Source of the DNA: Flavobacteriales bacterium
GTDB taxonomy: Bacteria > Bacteroidota > Bacteroidia > Flavobacteriales_F > PHOS-HE28
Assembly: GCA_016721825.1 (NCBI GenBank)
Contig: JADKHI010000002.1
Location: forward strand, 124,001-188,000
Direction of reading: 5' to 3'
Length of the DNA stretch: 64,000 nucleotides
Under the pieces are notes generated by a model. It was not told where the DNA came from. It did not search any database and saw nothing but the letters and a program-made list of their open reading frames with translations. Each line of letters opens with the position of its first letter. The first letter of the stretch is position 1. The position numbers were made by a program, and so were the translations under genes. Of this stretch, positions 27,201 through 35,104 are shown one piece after another.

Positions 27201-30200
27201 TAGTGTCGTTCCCCAGGGAAACGACCGGCAAAGGCACGATGGCCACGTTCACGGTATCGCTTACCTGGCAACCGTTCAGCGAAGTGACCAACCAGTAGTC
27301 GTTGGCGCTGCCCACACTGATGGTGCTTGTGGTCGCTCCCGTGCTCCAGAGGTAGGTAGCGCCCGGTACGCTCACGCCCAAAACAAGCTGGCTTCCCGCG
27401 CAGGCCGAAGTATCAGGCCCAAGATTCACGGCTTGCAGATTGAAGTTGGATAGCGCGACCGCATCGGATGCTGAACATCCGCCGACCGTCACGGTCACGG
27501 AAACGTTGCCCACTCCACTGGTCGAAAGCGTGGCACCTGTGGTTCCATCTTGCCAGAGGTAAGTGGCGCCTGGTTGGAATGCATTGAAGGTGACAGCAGC
27601 ACCCGCGCAGACGATCGTATCATTCCCCAGGTCCACCACGGGCACCGGGTTCACGTTCACCTGTCGGGCGTCGCTCGCTGTGCATCCGTTCAAGGTCAGT
27701 GTCACGCTGAAGTTGCCGCCTGCTGATGCATCGATAGTGGCCGCTGTGGAGCCATCCTGCCAGAGGTAGGTGGCGCCGGGGTAGGTGGCGTTGAGCACCA
27801 AGGGCGACCCATTGCAGATGGTGGTGTCGTTCCCCAGGGCCACTACGGGTAGCGGGTTGTAGCCCACGTTGATAGCGTCCGTCGTGAGGCAGTTGTTCAG
27901 CGTTACGATCACGCTGTAGGCCCCGGCTCCAGTCACGTTGTAGGTCGCTGTAGTGGACCCATCCTGCCAGAGGTAGGTGGCGCCCGCGACCGTCGCTTCC
28001 AGCAGTAACGCTTGTCCTGCGCAGAGGGTGGTGTCGTTGCCCAGATCCACAACAGGGACGGGGTTCACGTTCACCTGTCGAGAGTCGCTAGCGGTGCATC
28101 CGTTCAAGGTCAGCGTCACGCTGAAGTTGCCGCCTGCTGAAGCGTTGATGGTGGCTGCGGTGGAGCCATCCTGCCAGAGGTAGGTGGCGCCGGGGTAGGT
28201 GGCGTTGAGCACCAAGGGCGACCCGTTGCAGATGGTGGTGTCGTTCCCCAGGGCCACCACAGGCAGCGGGTTGAAGCCCACGTTGATAGCGTCGGTCGTG
28301 AGGCAGTTGTTCAGCGTCACGGTCACGCTGTAAGCCCCGGCCCCGGTCACGTTGTAGGTGGCCGCAGTGGACCCATCCTGCCAGAGGTAGGTGGCGCCCG
28401 CGACCGTCGCATCCAGCAGCAACGCTTGTCCTGCGCAGAGGGTCGTATCATTCCCCAGGTCCACCACGGGCACAGGGTTCACGTTCACCTGTCGGGCGTC
28501 GCTCGCTGTGCATCCGTTCAAGGTCAGTGTCACGCTGAAGTTGCCGCCTGCCGATGCATCGATAGTGGCCGCTGTGGATCCGTCCTGCCAGAGATAGGTG
28601 GCGCCGGGGTAGGTGGCGTTGAGCACCAAGGGCGACCCGTCGCAGATGGTGGTGTCGTTCCCCAGGGCCACCACAGGCAGCGCGTTGTATGCCACGTTGA
28701 TGGCATCGGTCGTGGGGCAGTTGTTCAGCGTCACGGTCACGCTGTAGGTCCCGGCTCCGGTCACGTTGTACGTAGCTGCGGTGGACCCATCCTGCCAGAG
28801 GTAGGTGGCGCCCACGACCGTCGCGTCCAGCTGCAGCGCTTGTCCTGTGCAGAGGGTGGTGTCATTCCCCAGGTCCACCACGGGCACAGGGTTCACGTTC
28901 ACCTGTCGGGCATCGCTCGCCGTGCATCCGTTCAAGGTCAGGGTCACGCTGAAGTTGCCACCTGCCGATGCATCGATAGTGGCCGCTGTGGATCCGTCCT
29001 GCCAGAGATAGGTGGCGCCGGGGTAGGTGGCGTTGAGCACCAAGGGCGACCCGTTGCAGATGGTGGTGTCGTTCCCCAGGGCCACCACAGGCAGCGGGTT
29101 GTATGCCACGTTGATAGCGTCCGTCGTGGGGCAGTTGTTCAGCGTCACGGTCACGCTGTAGGCCCCGGCTCCGGTCACGTTGTAGGTCGCTGCAGTGGAG
29201 CCGTCCTGCCAGAGGTACGTAGCGCCCGCGACCGTTGCATCCAGCAGCAGCGATTGCCCGGCACACAGGGTGGTGTCGTTCCCCAGATCCACGACCGGAT
29301 AAGGGTTGTAGTTGATCTGCACCGCGTCGCTGTTCGGGCAATTGTTCGCTGTCACCGTCACGTTGTACAACCCAGCGGTGGTCACATTGAAGGTGGAGCC
29401 GGTCGAACCGTCCTGCCAGAGGTAAGTGCCCCCCGGTACCGCAGCGTTAAGCAGCGCTGGAGTGCCGGCGCAAAGGGTCTGGTTTGGCCCGAGGTTCACC
29501 ACGGGTAATGGGGTCACGTTCACGATCGCCGTATCGCGCAGCACAATGGTGCCGCTCATGGTGATGTCGTCAAGCCCGAAGTCGTTACCGATCCCATCGC
29601 CGCTCATCACCCGCAAGCAGATCCCCGCGCTGGTCTGGCCGGGAGCGCTGGTCCACGAGGTGGTGATGGTCTGCCATGCAGCGCCCTGCACGGGTAGCAC
29701 GACCTCAAGACCAACAGGATTACCGTCCACCCACCATTGCAGGCGCGCTGGGTTCGAGGGCGAAACGCTGCGGCCTCGGTAGCTCAACGTGTAGGTCTGG
29801 TTCGGGCATACGGGCACGGTCTGGCACCAGCAATCCCATTGGCCGGCGAGGTAACTCGTCCAGCCGGCGTTCACGATCAGGAAGTTTCCCGTGCCGGCCC
29901 CGTTGAACTGCGGGTGGTACGTGTTGGGATTGGTGCCGACGTAGTAGGTGCCTTCCGTGGTGAGGTCCGTGGAAAGGTTGAACTGCGTGCTGAAGCCGCT
30001 GTTACCCGCGTTGAAGTTGCTGTTCGTTACCAGATTGCCGCTCGGGTAGCTAACCTGGCACCAATGCGGACCACCGACTCCCGTGGCCATGTTCTGGGTC
30101 AGGGCGCCCGTGTCCCAGAGGTAGTTTGAATAGCCTGCGGGCCCGGTGAGCACAGCGATCTGGCCCTGACAGATGGTCACATCCGGTCCGATGTTGATCG

Positions 30201-30318
30201 AACAAGGCTGCGCCAGCAGGGGAAGCCCGAAGCTCCACAAGGCGAAACCGCCGAGCAGACGTAGAGGGATATGGGTCCGATGATGATCCAAGCCGATCGA
30301 GCACGATAGGTTAGGCAA
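24244..30318 (-). CDS. Giant repetitive T9SS surface protein (type B sorting domain)
   Basis: A 2024-residue exported protein. It opens with a signal peptide (IPLRLLGGFALWSFGLPLLAQ) and then a jelly-roll-like carbohydrate-binding candidate domain at about residues 90-260. About 24 Ig-like repeats of 65-75 residues follow, each starting LGNDTTLC-x-G and containing GATYLW-x-x-GST and YSVTVT...C...D. The last 95 residues (FVHVPNSFTPNGDGINEVF, ELTIFDRWGEAIFSS, WDGLVRGTPVQDGVYVW) are the gliding-motility/CHU_C type B sorting domain, so T9SS should export it to the surface. No ATG is available; TTG 30318 or TTG 30291 is the likely start. Two conserved Cys per repeat may form disulfides. A role as adhesin is inferred. 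Confidence 0.9.
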   Translation of the reverse strand: MPNLSCSIGLDHHRTHIPLRLLGGFALWSFGLPLLAQPCSINIGPDVTICQGQIAVLTGPAGYSNYLWDTGALTQNMATGVGGPHWCQVSYPSGNLVTNSNFNAGNSGFSTQFNLSTDLTTEGTYYVGTNPNTYHPQFNGAGTGNFLIVNAGWTSYLAGQWDCWCQTVPVCPNQTYTLSYRGRSVSPSNPARLQWWVDGNPVGLEVVLPVQGAAWQTITTSWTSAPGQTSAGICLRVMSGDGIGNDFGLDDITMSGTIVLRDTAIVNVTPLPVVNLGPNQTLCAGTPALLNAAVPGGTYLWQDGSTGSTFNVTTAGLYNVTVTANNCPNSDAVQINYNPYPVVDLGNDTTLCAGQSLLLDATVAGATYLWQDGSTAATYNVTGAGAYSVTVTLNNCPTTDAINVAYNPLPVVALGNDTTICNGSPLVLNATYPGATYLWQDGSTAATIDASAGGNFSVTLTLNGCTASDARQVNVNPVPVVDLGNDTTLCTGQALQLDATVVGATYLWQDGSTAATYNVTGAGTYSVTVTLNNCPTTDAINVAYNALPVVALGNDTTICDGSPLVLNATYPGATYLWQDGSTAATIDASAGGNFSVTLTLNGCTASDARQVNVNPVPVVDLGNDTTLCAGQALLLDATVAGATYLWQDGSTAATYNVTGAGAYSVTVTLNNCLTTDAINVGFNPLPVVALGNDTTICNGSPLVLNATYPGATYLWQDGSTAATINASAGGNFSVTLTLNGCTASDSRQVNVNPVPVVDLGNDTTLCAGQALLLEATVAGATYLWQDGSTTATYNVTGAGAYSVIVTLNNCLTTDAINVGYNPLPVVALGNDTTICNGSPLVLNATYPGATYLWQDGSTAATIDASAGGNFSVTLTLNGCTASDARQVNVNPVPVVDLGNDTIVCAGAAVTFNAFQPGATYLWQDGTTGATLSTSGVGNVSVTVTVGGCSASDAVALSNFNLQAVNLGPDTSACAGSQLVLGVSVPGATYLWSTGATTSTISVGSANDYWLVTSLNGCQVSDTVNVAIVPLPVVSLGNDTTLCPGDAVLLDATTVGATYLWNNMAVAPTLNAGPGSWSVMVTVNGCSSTDVVSIGTHTPPTISLGNDTTLCPGATLLLNATIPGGSYLWQNGSTASSFLLNSGGNFTVTVTDANTCSASDAITVTYATPVAVDLGNDTTICLGTTLILDATVAGASYAWNTGAFTPTLSVSTTGVYSVSVMQGNCTVSDAIQVSTAVSPVVDLGNDTTLCPGATLLLDAAEPGASYQWQNGPVTSSITVVQAGTYSVTVTNIAGCSATDAITVQYASPNAVELGNDTTICQGNAVLLDATLPGSSYLWSTGATTAMITVTSTGTYAVTVMQGACTVNDAILVSVLPSPIVDLGNDTTLCAGATLALDATWPAATYIWSTGATTNAVTTAVQGDVWVAVTAGGCTTSDTITVNVLSALSLDLGNDTTLCPGTTLDLTALLPGGVTTWSTGVSATTITVSQPSTVWATVSVGGCAVSDTIAVAYTTLAPFNLGPASALCSGQSMVLDATTTAGASYLWDDGSTSMSRSVSTAGTFWAQATLANCVTSDTIAISLIPLPAVDLGPDTALCPGASMLLDATTAGGTYLWSNGSTLSTLSVAPGGWNVTVTVNGCSNSDAITIGTLPPAMADLGGDTTLCLGASMVLDVTQTGATYMWQNGSTASTLNVVQAGTYSVTVDLGGCTATDAIAVSYFTPASLSLGPDTMLCPGNAIVWSFNLAGASYLWSDGSTGSQYSTSSAGTVWVQAGAAGCMAMDTVQVGITQLVQPDLGDDASLCAGDSLVLSVTPGTALVQWSTGATSNSITATTSATYTVTLTIDGCSASDAVELTFLPVIADIDLGPDRTLCPGQELELDAFVPGAAYEWSTGGTDASLTILLPGTYSVTLSSPCATVMDTVLVTEGGCAPFVHVPNSFTPNGDGINEVFAPLVVGSFIRYELTIFDRWGEAIFSSTEPGKAWDGLVRGTPVQDGVYVWTLAYKAVSDEGVDQQRLTGHVTLLR
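27563..29218. repeat. Four tandem 414-bp units inside the giant gene
   Basis: Four units begin at 27563, 27977, 28391 and 28805, exactly 414 bp apart, and a partial fifth continues to about 29290. Each encodes a pair of alternating 69-residue repeats: one with VVALGNDTTIC-x-G and the word YPGATYLWQDGS, the other with VVDLGNDTTLCAGQ and NVTGAG. Units are nearly identical at DNA level, unlike the diverged repeats on both sides, which points to recent unequal exchange. Confidence 0.9.
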
Positions 30319-30367
30319 ATCTCGGACCGAACAACCTATGAATGAAAGGGTTAACGTTAAAAGCTGT

Positions 30368-31024
30368 TCACCGGGCGATGAACATCACGTTATCCCCTTC
30401 ATAACACCGTTCGGTCACGCTGCCGAAGCATAGACGCAGTTGCTCGCCGATCCGTGCGCTGAGTACCGTGCTTGGGGCATCATGCGTGATCGTATTGAAG
30501 AGCAAGGTTCCGCCAGGTAATACCTTGTCCCTTACCATGTTAAGGAAGTTAGGCTCGGCCGTTCCGGGGGCCACATCCAGCTCAACGAAAAGATCCACGA
30601 TCACCAGGTCGAAGGCCTGCGGTAGGGTTGCCACCGCCTGAACCGCGTCCATCTCCAACAACGTCAGGTCGGCGAAGTCGTCCAGCCCAAAATGGGTGCG
30701 TGCCCATTCTATCATCAAGGGGTCGTTCTCCACGGCGGTGATGTGGCAGTGGAGCCCCAGTTCATCGCAGATGATCCGCGCCACACTACCCGCACCGTAG
30801 CCGAGCAAGAGCACGTGTTCAGGTGGTGTGTGCTCAATGCCAATGTCGCGGAAGCAGGTCTGCCAGATGCGGTGCAGGCTTCCGAAGCTCTGATTCGCTT
30901 GCAGGCTGTTCACCACGAGTTGCCCATGTTCCAGGGACAGCTCGAGCGTTCCATAGCGGCCTTGGCGTCGATCCAGCCGCACCGGCACGAACTCGCTCAG
31001 CCAACGCATCAGCCACTTCCGCAT
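30368..31024 (-). CDS. Spermidine-synthase-like methyltransferase-fold protein
   Basis: A 218-residue protein counted from ATG 31024; a GTG at 31048 would add eight residues. It has a Rossmann-like nucleotide-binding core, HVLLLGYGAGSVARIICDELG, then ITAVENDPLMIEWAR with the acidic residue that would contact the cofactor. DLTLLEMDAVQAV and AFDLVIVDLFVELDVAPG follow, as in polyamine aminopropyltransferases. The N-terminal beta domain of true SpeE is short here (YGTLELSLEHGQLVVNSLQANQSFGSLH), so the substrate may differ. It is divergent from the cyclase gene and follows no obvious pathway partner. Confidence 0.75.
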   Translation of the reverse strand: MRKWLMRWLSEFVPVRLDRRQGRYGTLELSLEHGQLVVNSLQANQSFGSLHRIWQTCFRDIGIEHTPPEHVLLLGYGAGSVARIICDELGLHCHITAVENDPLMIEWARTHFGLDDFADLTLLEMDAVQAVATLPQAFDLVIVDLFVELDVAPGTAEPNFLNMVRDKVLPGGTLLFNTITHDAPSTVLSARIGEQLRLCFGSVTERCYEGDNVMFIAR

Positions 31025-31108
31025 GTGGGCAAAGATGGTGTGCCGCACAATGGCCCTTTCAGATCACTTGACAGCGTTCTCAAGTTCCGATGCCCCCCCT
31101 AGCTGCCG

Positions 31109-31116
31109 TACTTTCG
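31109..31116 (+). promoter_or_regulatory. -7 element upstream of first cyclase gene
   Basis: TACTTTCG (TAnnTTTG with one change) lies 32 bases before the ATG at 31149, in the divergent gap with the methyltransferase gene. Confidence 0.45.
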
Positions 31117-31148
31117 CGCTCCTTTTCGCATTCCGCCGCTACTCCGCG

Positions 31149-32192
31149 ATGGCAGCCCTCACCTCCATAACCCGCTACAAGCTTCGCAAGGTGCTGAAGT
31201 ACATGCTGGTCACGCTTGGCGCGGCGGCGGTGCTCACCTTGTTCAGCGGTAACTCCGGGCGCAGCTATCTGGGGGCTTGGGCTTTGCTGGGACTCTGGAC
31301 CGGTGTGCTGGAGGAATTCCTCTTTGGCCGTCGCTTCCGATCGCTGGCCATTCCGCTGCAGTTCCTGGGGAAGGTCCTCGCTGTGAACGCCCTGACCCTG
31401 GCGCTCGTGGCCTTGGCCTTCGCCTTCGACCGCCAACAGAACCTGCCCTTGCGCTCCGAAGGCACCTTCAGCGCCGCGGAGATGTTCGGTATGAGCCAGT
31501 TCTACCGCCTCATGTTGCGCGTGGTGGTGGTCACCTCCATCGCCATTCTCGTGGTGCAGCTGGAAGAGCTGATGGGCCGCCGCATGTTCCTCGGCTTCCT
31601 GCTGGGGCGTTACGAGAAGCCCGTGGCGGAGGAACGGGTGGTGCTGTCGATCGACCTGGTGGGCAGCACGGCGTTGGCGGAGAAGCTCGGTGACCTGCGG
31701 TACTACCGTTTCCTGAACACGACCTATTCGCTCATGACCGATGCGCTGTTGCGGAACGAGGGCGAGATCCACAAGTACGTGGGCGACGAAGTGATCTTCA
31801 CCTGGCCTATGGAGACGGGGCTGCGTGGGCAGAACTGCCTGGACCTCTACTTCGACATCATGGAGCGCATCGATGCCCATGCGGATGAGATGCAGCGCGA
31901 GTTCGGTGCGGTACCCAAGTTCCGCGGGGCGGTGCATGGCGGGCGGGTCATCGTGGCCCAGATCGGCCACATCAAGCGCGCTATCGACCTGAGCGGTGAT
32001 GTGATGAACTCGGTATCGCGCATGCTCGGGGTGTGCAAGGACATGAAGGCCGACCTGCTCGTTTCCTCCGAGCTGCTGGGTCGGATCCCGCAAGCGTCGG
32101 AGCGCTTCAAGTTCACTGCGGAAAGCGTGGTGCCGGTGAAGGGACGTAGGCGCGAGGTGCGTGTGCAGGCCGTTGAACGTGTTGAGCGATGA
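31149..32192 (+). CDS. Membrane-anchored class III adenylate/guanylate cyclase
   Basis: A 347-residue protein from ATG 31149. Four membrane helices (about residues 15-35, 42-60, 70-95 and 125-145) are followed by a class III nucleotide cyclase domain. Metal-binding Asp169 is in VVLSIDLVGSTALAEKLG and Asp213 is in IHKYVGDEVIFTW. The later GDVMNSVSRMLG keeps the Asn and Arg of the transition-state pair, so activity is plausible. It probably makes cAMP or cGMP; which one cannot be decided. Its stop overlaps the next gene by four bases, tying it to a secreted protein. A second cyclase of the same layout lies 1.1 kb away on the other strand. Confidence 0.87.
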   Translation: MAALTSITRYKLRKVLKYMLVTLGAAAVLTLFSGNSGRSYLGAWALLGLWTGVLEEFLFGRRFRSLAIPLQFLGKVLAVNALTLALVALAFAFDRQQNLPLRSEGTFSAAEMFGMSQFYRLMLRVVVVTSIAILVVQLEELMGRRMFLGFLLGRYEKPVAEERVVLSIDLVGSTALAEKLGDLRYYRFLNTTYSLMTDALLRNEGEIHKYVGDEVIFTWPMETGLRGQNCLDLYFDIMERIDAHADEMQREFGAVPKFRGAVHGGRVIVAQIGHIKRAIDLSGDVMNSVSRMLGVCKDMKADLLVSSELLGRIPQASERFKFTAESVVPVKGRRREVRVQAVERVER

Positions 32193-33292
32193 TGAACCGT
32201 GCGCTGATCGTTGTTCTTCTGGTGTCGATCACTTTCAGGCTCTTCGCGCAGGAAGGCGGTATGGCACCCTTCACCACGGCGAACGACCGCTTCATGCTGT
32301 TCGATCATGGCCGCTTCGTGGAGCAGGAACCCCGGGCCCCCAAGCAGGTCTGGATGAACCGCGACCGCCTCATCTACCAGGACCACAGTGGCGCCTTGCG
32401 AATGTTGCAGAGCGGACGGACCGTATTGCTTGAACCCGTTGCCGGAAGTACGCCGGTCTGTTCGGACCACGAGGTGGCCTGGCTTAGCGGTAGCGTGCTG
32501 AAGGTGGCGCGGGAAGAGGGTGCCTATGCCGTGGCGCCGGAAGTAGGCGTCTTCACCGTGCAGGACAGCATGGTCGCCTTTCATGACCTCCAAGCATCAG
32601 CGTTGCAGGTGTGGTGGCGCGGCCGCACGATCACCGTGGCCGAAGTGGAGCAGGGTTCCGAAGCACCACAGTGGAGCAGCGGCGCGAACACCTTGACCTT
32701 CTACGACCGCAGCCGTTCGCGCGTGTCGCTCTTCCACCGCGGTGAGGTGAAGGTGTTGTTCGACAGCACGGACATCGGTCTGGTTGCTATGGGCAGCGAC
32801 ATCGTGGCTTATTGGGATGACGGTCCGGGAGAATTCCGCGTCTTCGACCACGGCCGTACCGAGGACCTTGAACCTTTCCGTCCGCGCTCTTTCAAGGCCG
32901 GTGATGGGGTGGTGGGCTACGTTTCCAACGGCGGTTCCTTCAAAGGCTACCGGAACGGGTCAGCTTTCACCCTCCTTGATCATACGCCGACCGAGTACTG
33001 GGTACAGGACAGCGTGCTGCTCTTCGTTGACAACGGTTGGCTCATGACGGAGGAAGGTGGTCGCGCCGAAGTGGTCGAACGCTACGTGCCCGAACAATGG
33101 GATGTGCGCGACGCAAGTATCTTCTACCTCGACCTGGACCGTGGCATCCACCGCTGGCGTCATGGACAACGTACGCGCATTGCCGAAGGCATGGCCACCA
33201 AGCGCTTCGAGCGTTGGGGCGATGTGGTGCTCTGGCGCGGTGACGATGGGGTGCTGCGCTGCTGGTGGAAAGGCAAGCGCTACGAGTACTGA
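32189..33292 (+). CDS. Exported beta-propeller-like protein
   Basis: A 367-residue protein with signal peptide (RALIVVLLVSITFRLFAQ). The mature part is made of about eight strand-rich units of around 40 residues with recurring D-x-G-R and W/F-x-x-G patterns (FMLFDHGRFVEQEP, LRMLQSGRTVLLEP, LQVWWRGRTITVAEV, FRVFDHGRTEDLEP, GIHRWRHGQRTRIAEG, VLRCWWKGKRYEY), as in propeller folds that end with a Velcro strand. ATG 32189 overlaps the cyclase stop, so it should be co-translated. No enzyme motif is seen; a sensor or partner of the cyclase is possible but unproven. Confidence 0.72.
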   Translation: MMNRALIVVLLVSITFRLFAQEGGMAPFTTANDRFMLFDHGRFVEQEPRAPKQVWMNRDRLIYQDHSGALRMLQSGRTVLLEPVAGSTPVCSDHEVAWLSGSVLKVAREEGAYAVAPEVGVFTVQDSMVAFHDLQASALQVWWRGRTITVAEVEQGSEAPQWSSGANTLTFYDRSRSRVSLFHRGEVKVLFDSTDIGLVAMGSDIVAYWDDGPGEFRVFDHGRTEDLEPFRPRSFKAGDGVVGYVSNGGSFKGYRNGSAFTLLDHTPTEYWVQDSVLLFVDNGWLMTEEGGRAEVVERYVPEQWDVRDASIFYLDLDRGIHRWRHGQRTRIAEGMATKRFERWGDVVLWRGDDGVLRCWWKGKRYEY

Positions 33293-33295
33293 TGG

Positions 33296-34366
33296 TCAGG
33301 CGCCTTCCTGAAGTCCGACCGTCCAAAGGCTCACGTCGTTGCTCTTGCCCTTGAGCGGGATCTCGCCGATGTGGCGTGTTGTGTAGATGCGCGAAGGCAG
33401 GCGGAGCAGATCGAGGAGTTCCTTCGAGATCAAGTTGTCGACCCCGTGGTCGTTGCAGCTGTTCTGGATGCGCGCTGCGGTGTTCACCACATCGCCGGAG
33501 AAGATGGTCTCCTTCTTCACCAGTCCCACTTCACCGGTGGTCACTTCGCCGTAGTGGAAGCCGGCCTTGAACTGGGGCACCAGTCCGTAGCGTTCCTGGT
33601 AATGGGCAGAGCGCTGTTCCAGTTTGCGACGGATGGTGAAGAAGCAGCGGATGCAGCGTTGACCACGGATGCCCTTGTGCAGTTTCCACGTCACGCTGAC
33701 CTCATCACCGATGTACTGGTACACCTCGCCTTCGGAGTAGACCACCGGATCGGTGATGTCGGCATACACATCGTTGAGCAGTTCGAAGTAGCGGACGTGC
33801 CCGAGCTTTTCGGCGATGGCGGTGCTGGAGCGCATGTCCAGGAACATGAAGATGCGGAGCTCCTGGCGGGGCTTGTAGTAGCGGCCCAGCAGAAAGCCCA
33901 CGCCACCACTGCCGTACTGGTCGTTCAACCGGACCATCAGCATGGTGCCGCCCATCATCAGGGTGTAGTAGAGGAACTGGCCGAGCTGTGTCAGCGAGAA
34001 AAGGCGGTCGAGGATCGTGGCCTGCGTGTTGATCGGACCTTGGTGGAGCACTACGGGCAACACCGCGTGGGTGATGGCGACCACCGGTAGCACCAATGCC
34101 GCCATGATGCCCAAGGCTTGCACGAAGGGCAGCACGCGCAGCTTGTCACGCAGGAGGAAGATGTAGATGCCGCCGCCGATCAGCCCGCCGAACAAGGACC
34201 GCCAGAAGTAGGCGTTGATCTCTTCGATCAGCGGTTGGTGCAGCCCGTTCGCGGTGAGCACGTTGTTCTCCAACACGGCCGCCACCATACCGGCCAGCAC
34301 CCAGGCCAGGGTGATGCGCAGCGTCCGACGGGAGCGCCTTCTGTACTTCTCGATATCGTTGGCCAT
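33296..34366 (-). CDS. Membrane-anchored class III adenylate/guanylate cyclase (second copy)
   Basis: A 356-residue protein with the same architecture as the cyclase at 31149: a basic N-terminus (KYRRRSRRTLRITL), four membrane helices, a G-F/G-F-L-L-G-R-Y linker, then the cyclase domain. Metal-binding Asp residues lie in RIFMFLDMRSSTAIAEKLGHVRYFELLND and YQYIGDEVSVTW. ETIFSGDVVNTAARIQN carries the catalytic Asn and Arg, and the domain ends GEIPLKGKSNDVSLWTV. It converges on the exported propeller-like gene, with its stop three bases beyond that gene's stop. The pair of cyclases looks like an inverted duplication that has diverged. Confidence 0.88.
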   Translation of the reverse strand: MANDIEKYRRRSRRTLRITLAWVLAGMVAAVLENNVLTANGLHQPLIEEINAYFWRSLFGGLIGGGIYIFLLRDKLRVLPFVQALGIMAALVLPVVAITHAVLPVVLHQGPINTQATILDRLFSLTQLGQFLYYTLMMGGTMLMVRLNDQYGSGGVGFLLGRYYKPRQELRIFMFLDMRSSTAIAEKLGHVRYFELLNDVYADITDPVVYSEGEVYQYIGDEVSVTWKLHKGIRGQRCIRCFFTIRRKLEQRSAHYQERYGLVPQFKAGFHYGEVTTGEVGLVKKETIFSGDVVNTAARIQNSCNDHGVDNLISKELLDLLRLPSRIYTTRHIGEIPLKGKSNDVSLWTVGLQEGA

Positions 34367-34411
34367 TCGGGAATTCCGCCGCGAGCCTACGAGGCATCAT
34401 CCAGCGGGCGG

Positions 34412-34419
34412 TAAAGATA
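34412..34419 (-). promoter_or_regulatory. -7 element upstream of second cyclase gene
   Basis: TATCTTTA on the minus strand (34419-34412) differs from TAnnTTTG only in the last base and lies 45 bases before the ATG at 34366. Confidence 0.42.
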
Positions 34420-34427
34420 GCGGGGCG

Positions 34428-34799
34428 TCAATGTGCGTGGTCGCTTGCTGGTGAAGCCGTGCGCTTGATACGGGGAAGTTCAACGAGGTAGTACCAAGCG
34501 ACGCAGAGCAGTCCGAGCACGAAGAACACCGTGGCATAGGGGCGTGTACCATCCTTCCAATGGAACTCGCCTAACATCCAGATGGAGTTGGCGCTGATCC
34601 AGAAGACCACCGCCAAGCTGTGCAGGAACTCACCGATGTCCGCGCGACTTTTCCAAGCGATCCAGATGGCCATCAGCACAGTAGGGACGATCATGATGCT
34701 GCCCAGCAGCTTCTGGTCCTGCACCCAGCAGAGGTCCTTGAAGAGCCAGAGCACGATGTGGAAGTTCTCACCGGCGCGGAGTGAAAGTGTTCTTGGCAT
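34428..34799 (-). CDS. Four-helix membrane protein, unknown function
   Basis: A 123-residue protein from ATG 34799; the frame is open to 34847 but that overlaps the divergent gene's promoter. It has four hydrophobic segments (NFHIVLWLFKDLCWV, LLGSIMIVPTVLMAIWIAW, FLHSLAVVFWISANSIWML and ATVFFVLGLLCVAWYYLVEL) and a histidine-ending basic tail. It resembles small uncharacterised integral membrane proteins of Bacteroidota; I cannot name a family. It is divergent from the GlsB-like gene. Confidence 0.7.
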   Translation of the reverse strand: MPRTLSLRAGENFHIVLWLFKDLCWVQDQKLLGSIMIVPTVLMAIWIAWKSRADIGEFLHSLAVVFWISANSIWMLGEFHWKDGTRPYATVFFVLGLLCVAWYYLVELPRIKRTASPASDHAH

Positions 34800-34852
34800 G
34801 GCTTTCGAAGCTTGCGCCGAAGGTCGGGAGCGGAACTCTTCCTTCAAGCCGA

Positions 34853-34860
34853 TACCTTCG
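34853..34860 (+). promoter_or_regulatory. -7 element directly upstream of GlsB-like gene
   Basis: TACCTTCG ends four bases before the ATG at 34865, the same arrangement as at the TPM gene. Confidence 0.5.
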
Positions 34861-34864
34861 ATCC

Positions 34865-35104
34865 ATGGATCTTATCTGGAGCATTCTCATTGGGGCACTG
34901 GCCGGCTGGCTGGCCGGGCAGGTCATGAAGGGTGAAGGCTATGGCGCCTTGAAGAACATCCTGCTCGGTATGGTGGGCGGGGTGGTCGGGGGCTTGGTGT
35001 TCGGTCTGTTGGGCATAGCACCGACCAACCTGATCGGTCGCTTGTTGATGGCGGTGGTCGGTGCCGTGGTGCTGATCGCTTTGGCCCGGGCCCTGCGCAA
35101 ATGA
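34865..35104 (+). CDS. GlsB/YeaQ/YmgE family stress-response membrane protein
   Basis: A 79-residue protein with three membrane helices and the family's glycine patterns: LIWSILIGALAGWLAGQVMKGEGYG, then NILLGMVGGVVGGLVFGLLG, then LLMAVVGAVVLIALARALRK. Members are transglycosylase-associated or general stress proteins with no known reaction. ATG 34865 lies four bases after a -7 element, and its stop overlaps the following gene's ATG by four bases, so the two probably form an operon. Confidence 0.9.
   Translation: MDLIWSILIGALAGWLAGQVMKGEGYGALKNILLGMVGGVVGGLVFGLLGIAPTNLIGRLLMAVVGAVVLIALARALRK

Noticed and set aside
27563..29218. CRISPR-like or satellite array suggested by strict periodicity
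   Set aside because: The 414-bp period is an exact multiple of three, the frame is open throughout, and each unit encodes the same Ig-like repeat pair, so it is protein-coding repetition.
28426..29508. Plus-strand open frame with repeated protein sequence
   Set aside because: It is the antisense reading of the repeat region of the giant minus-strand gene, so its repetition is inherited from that gene.
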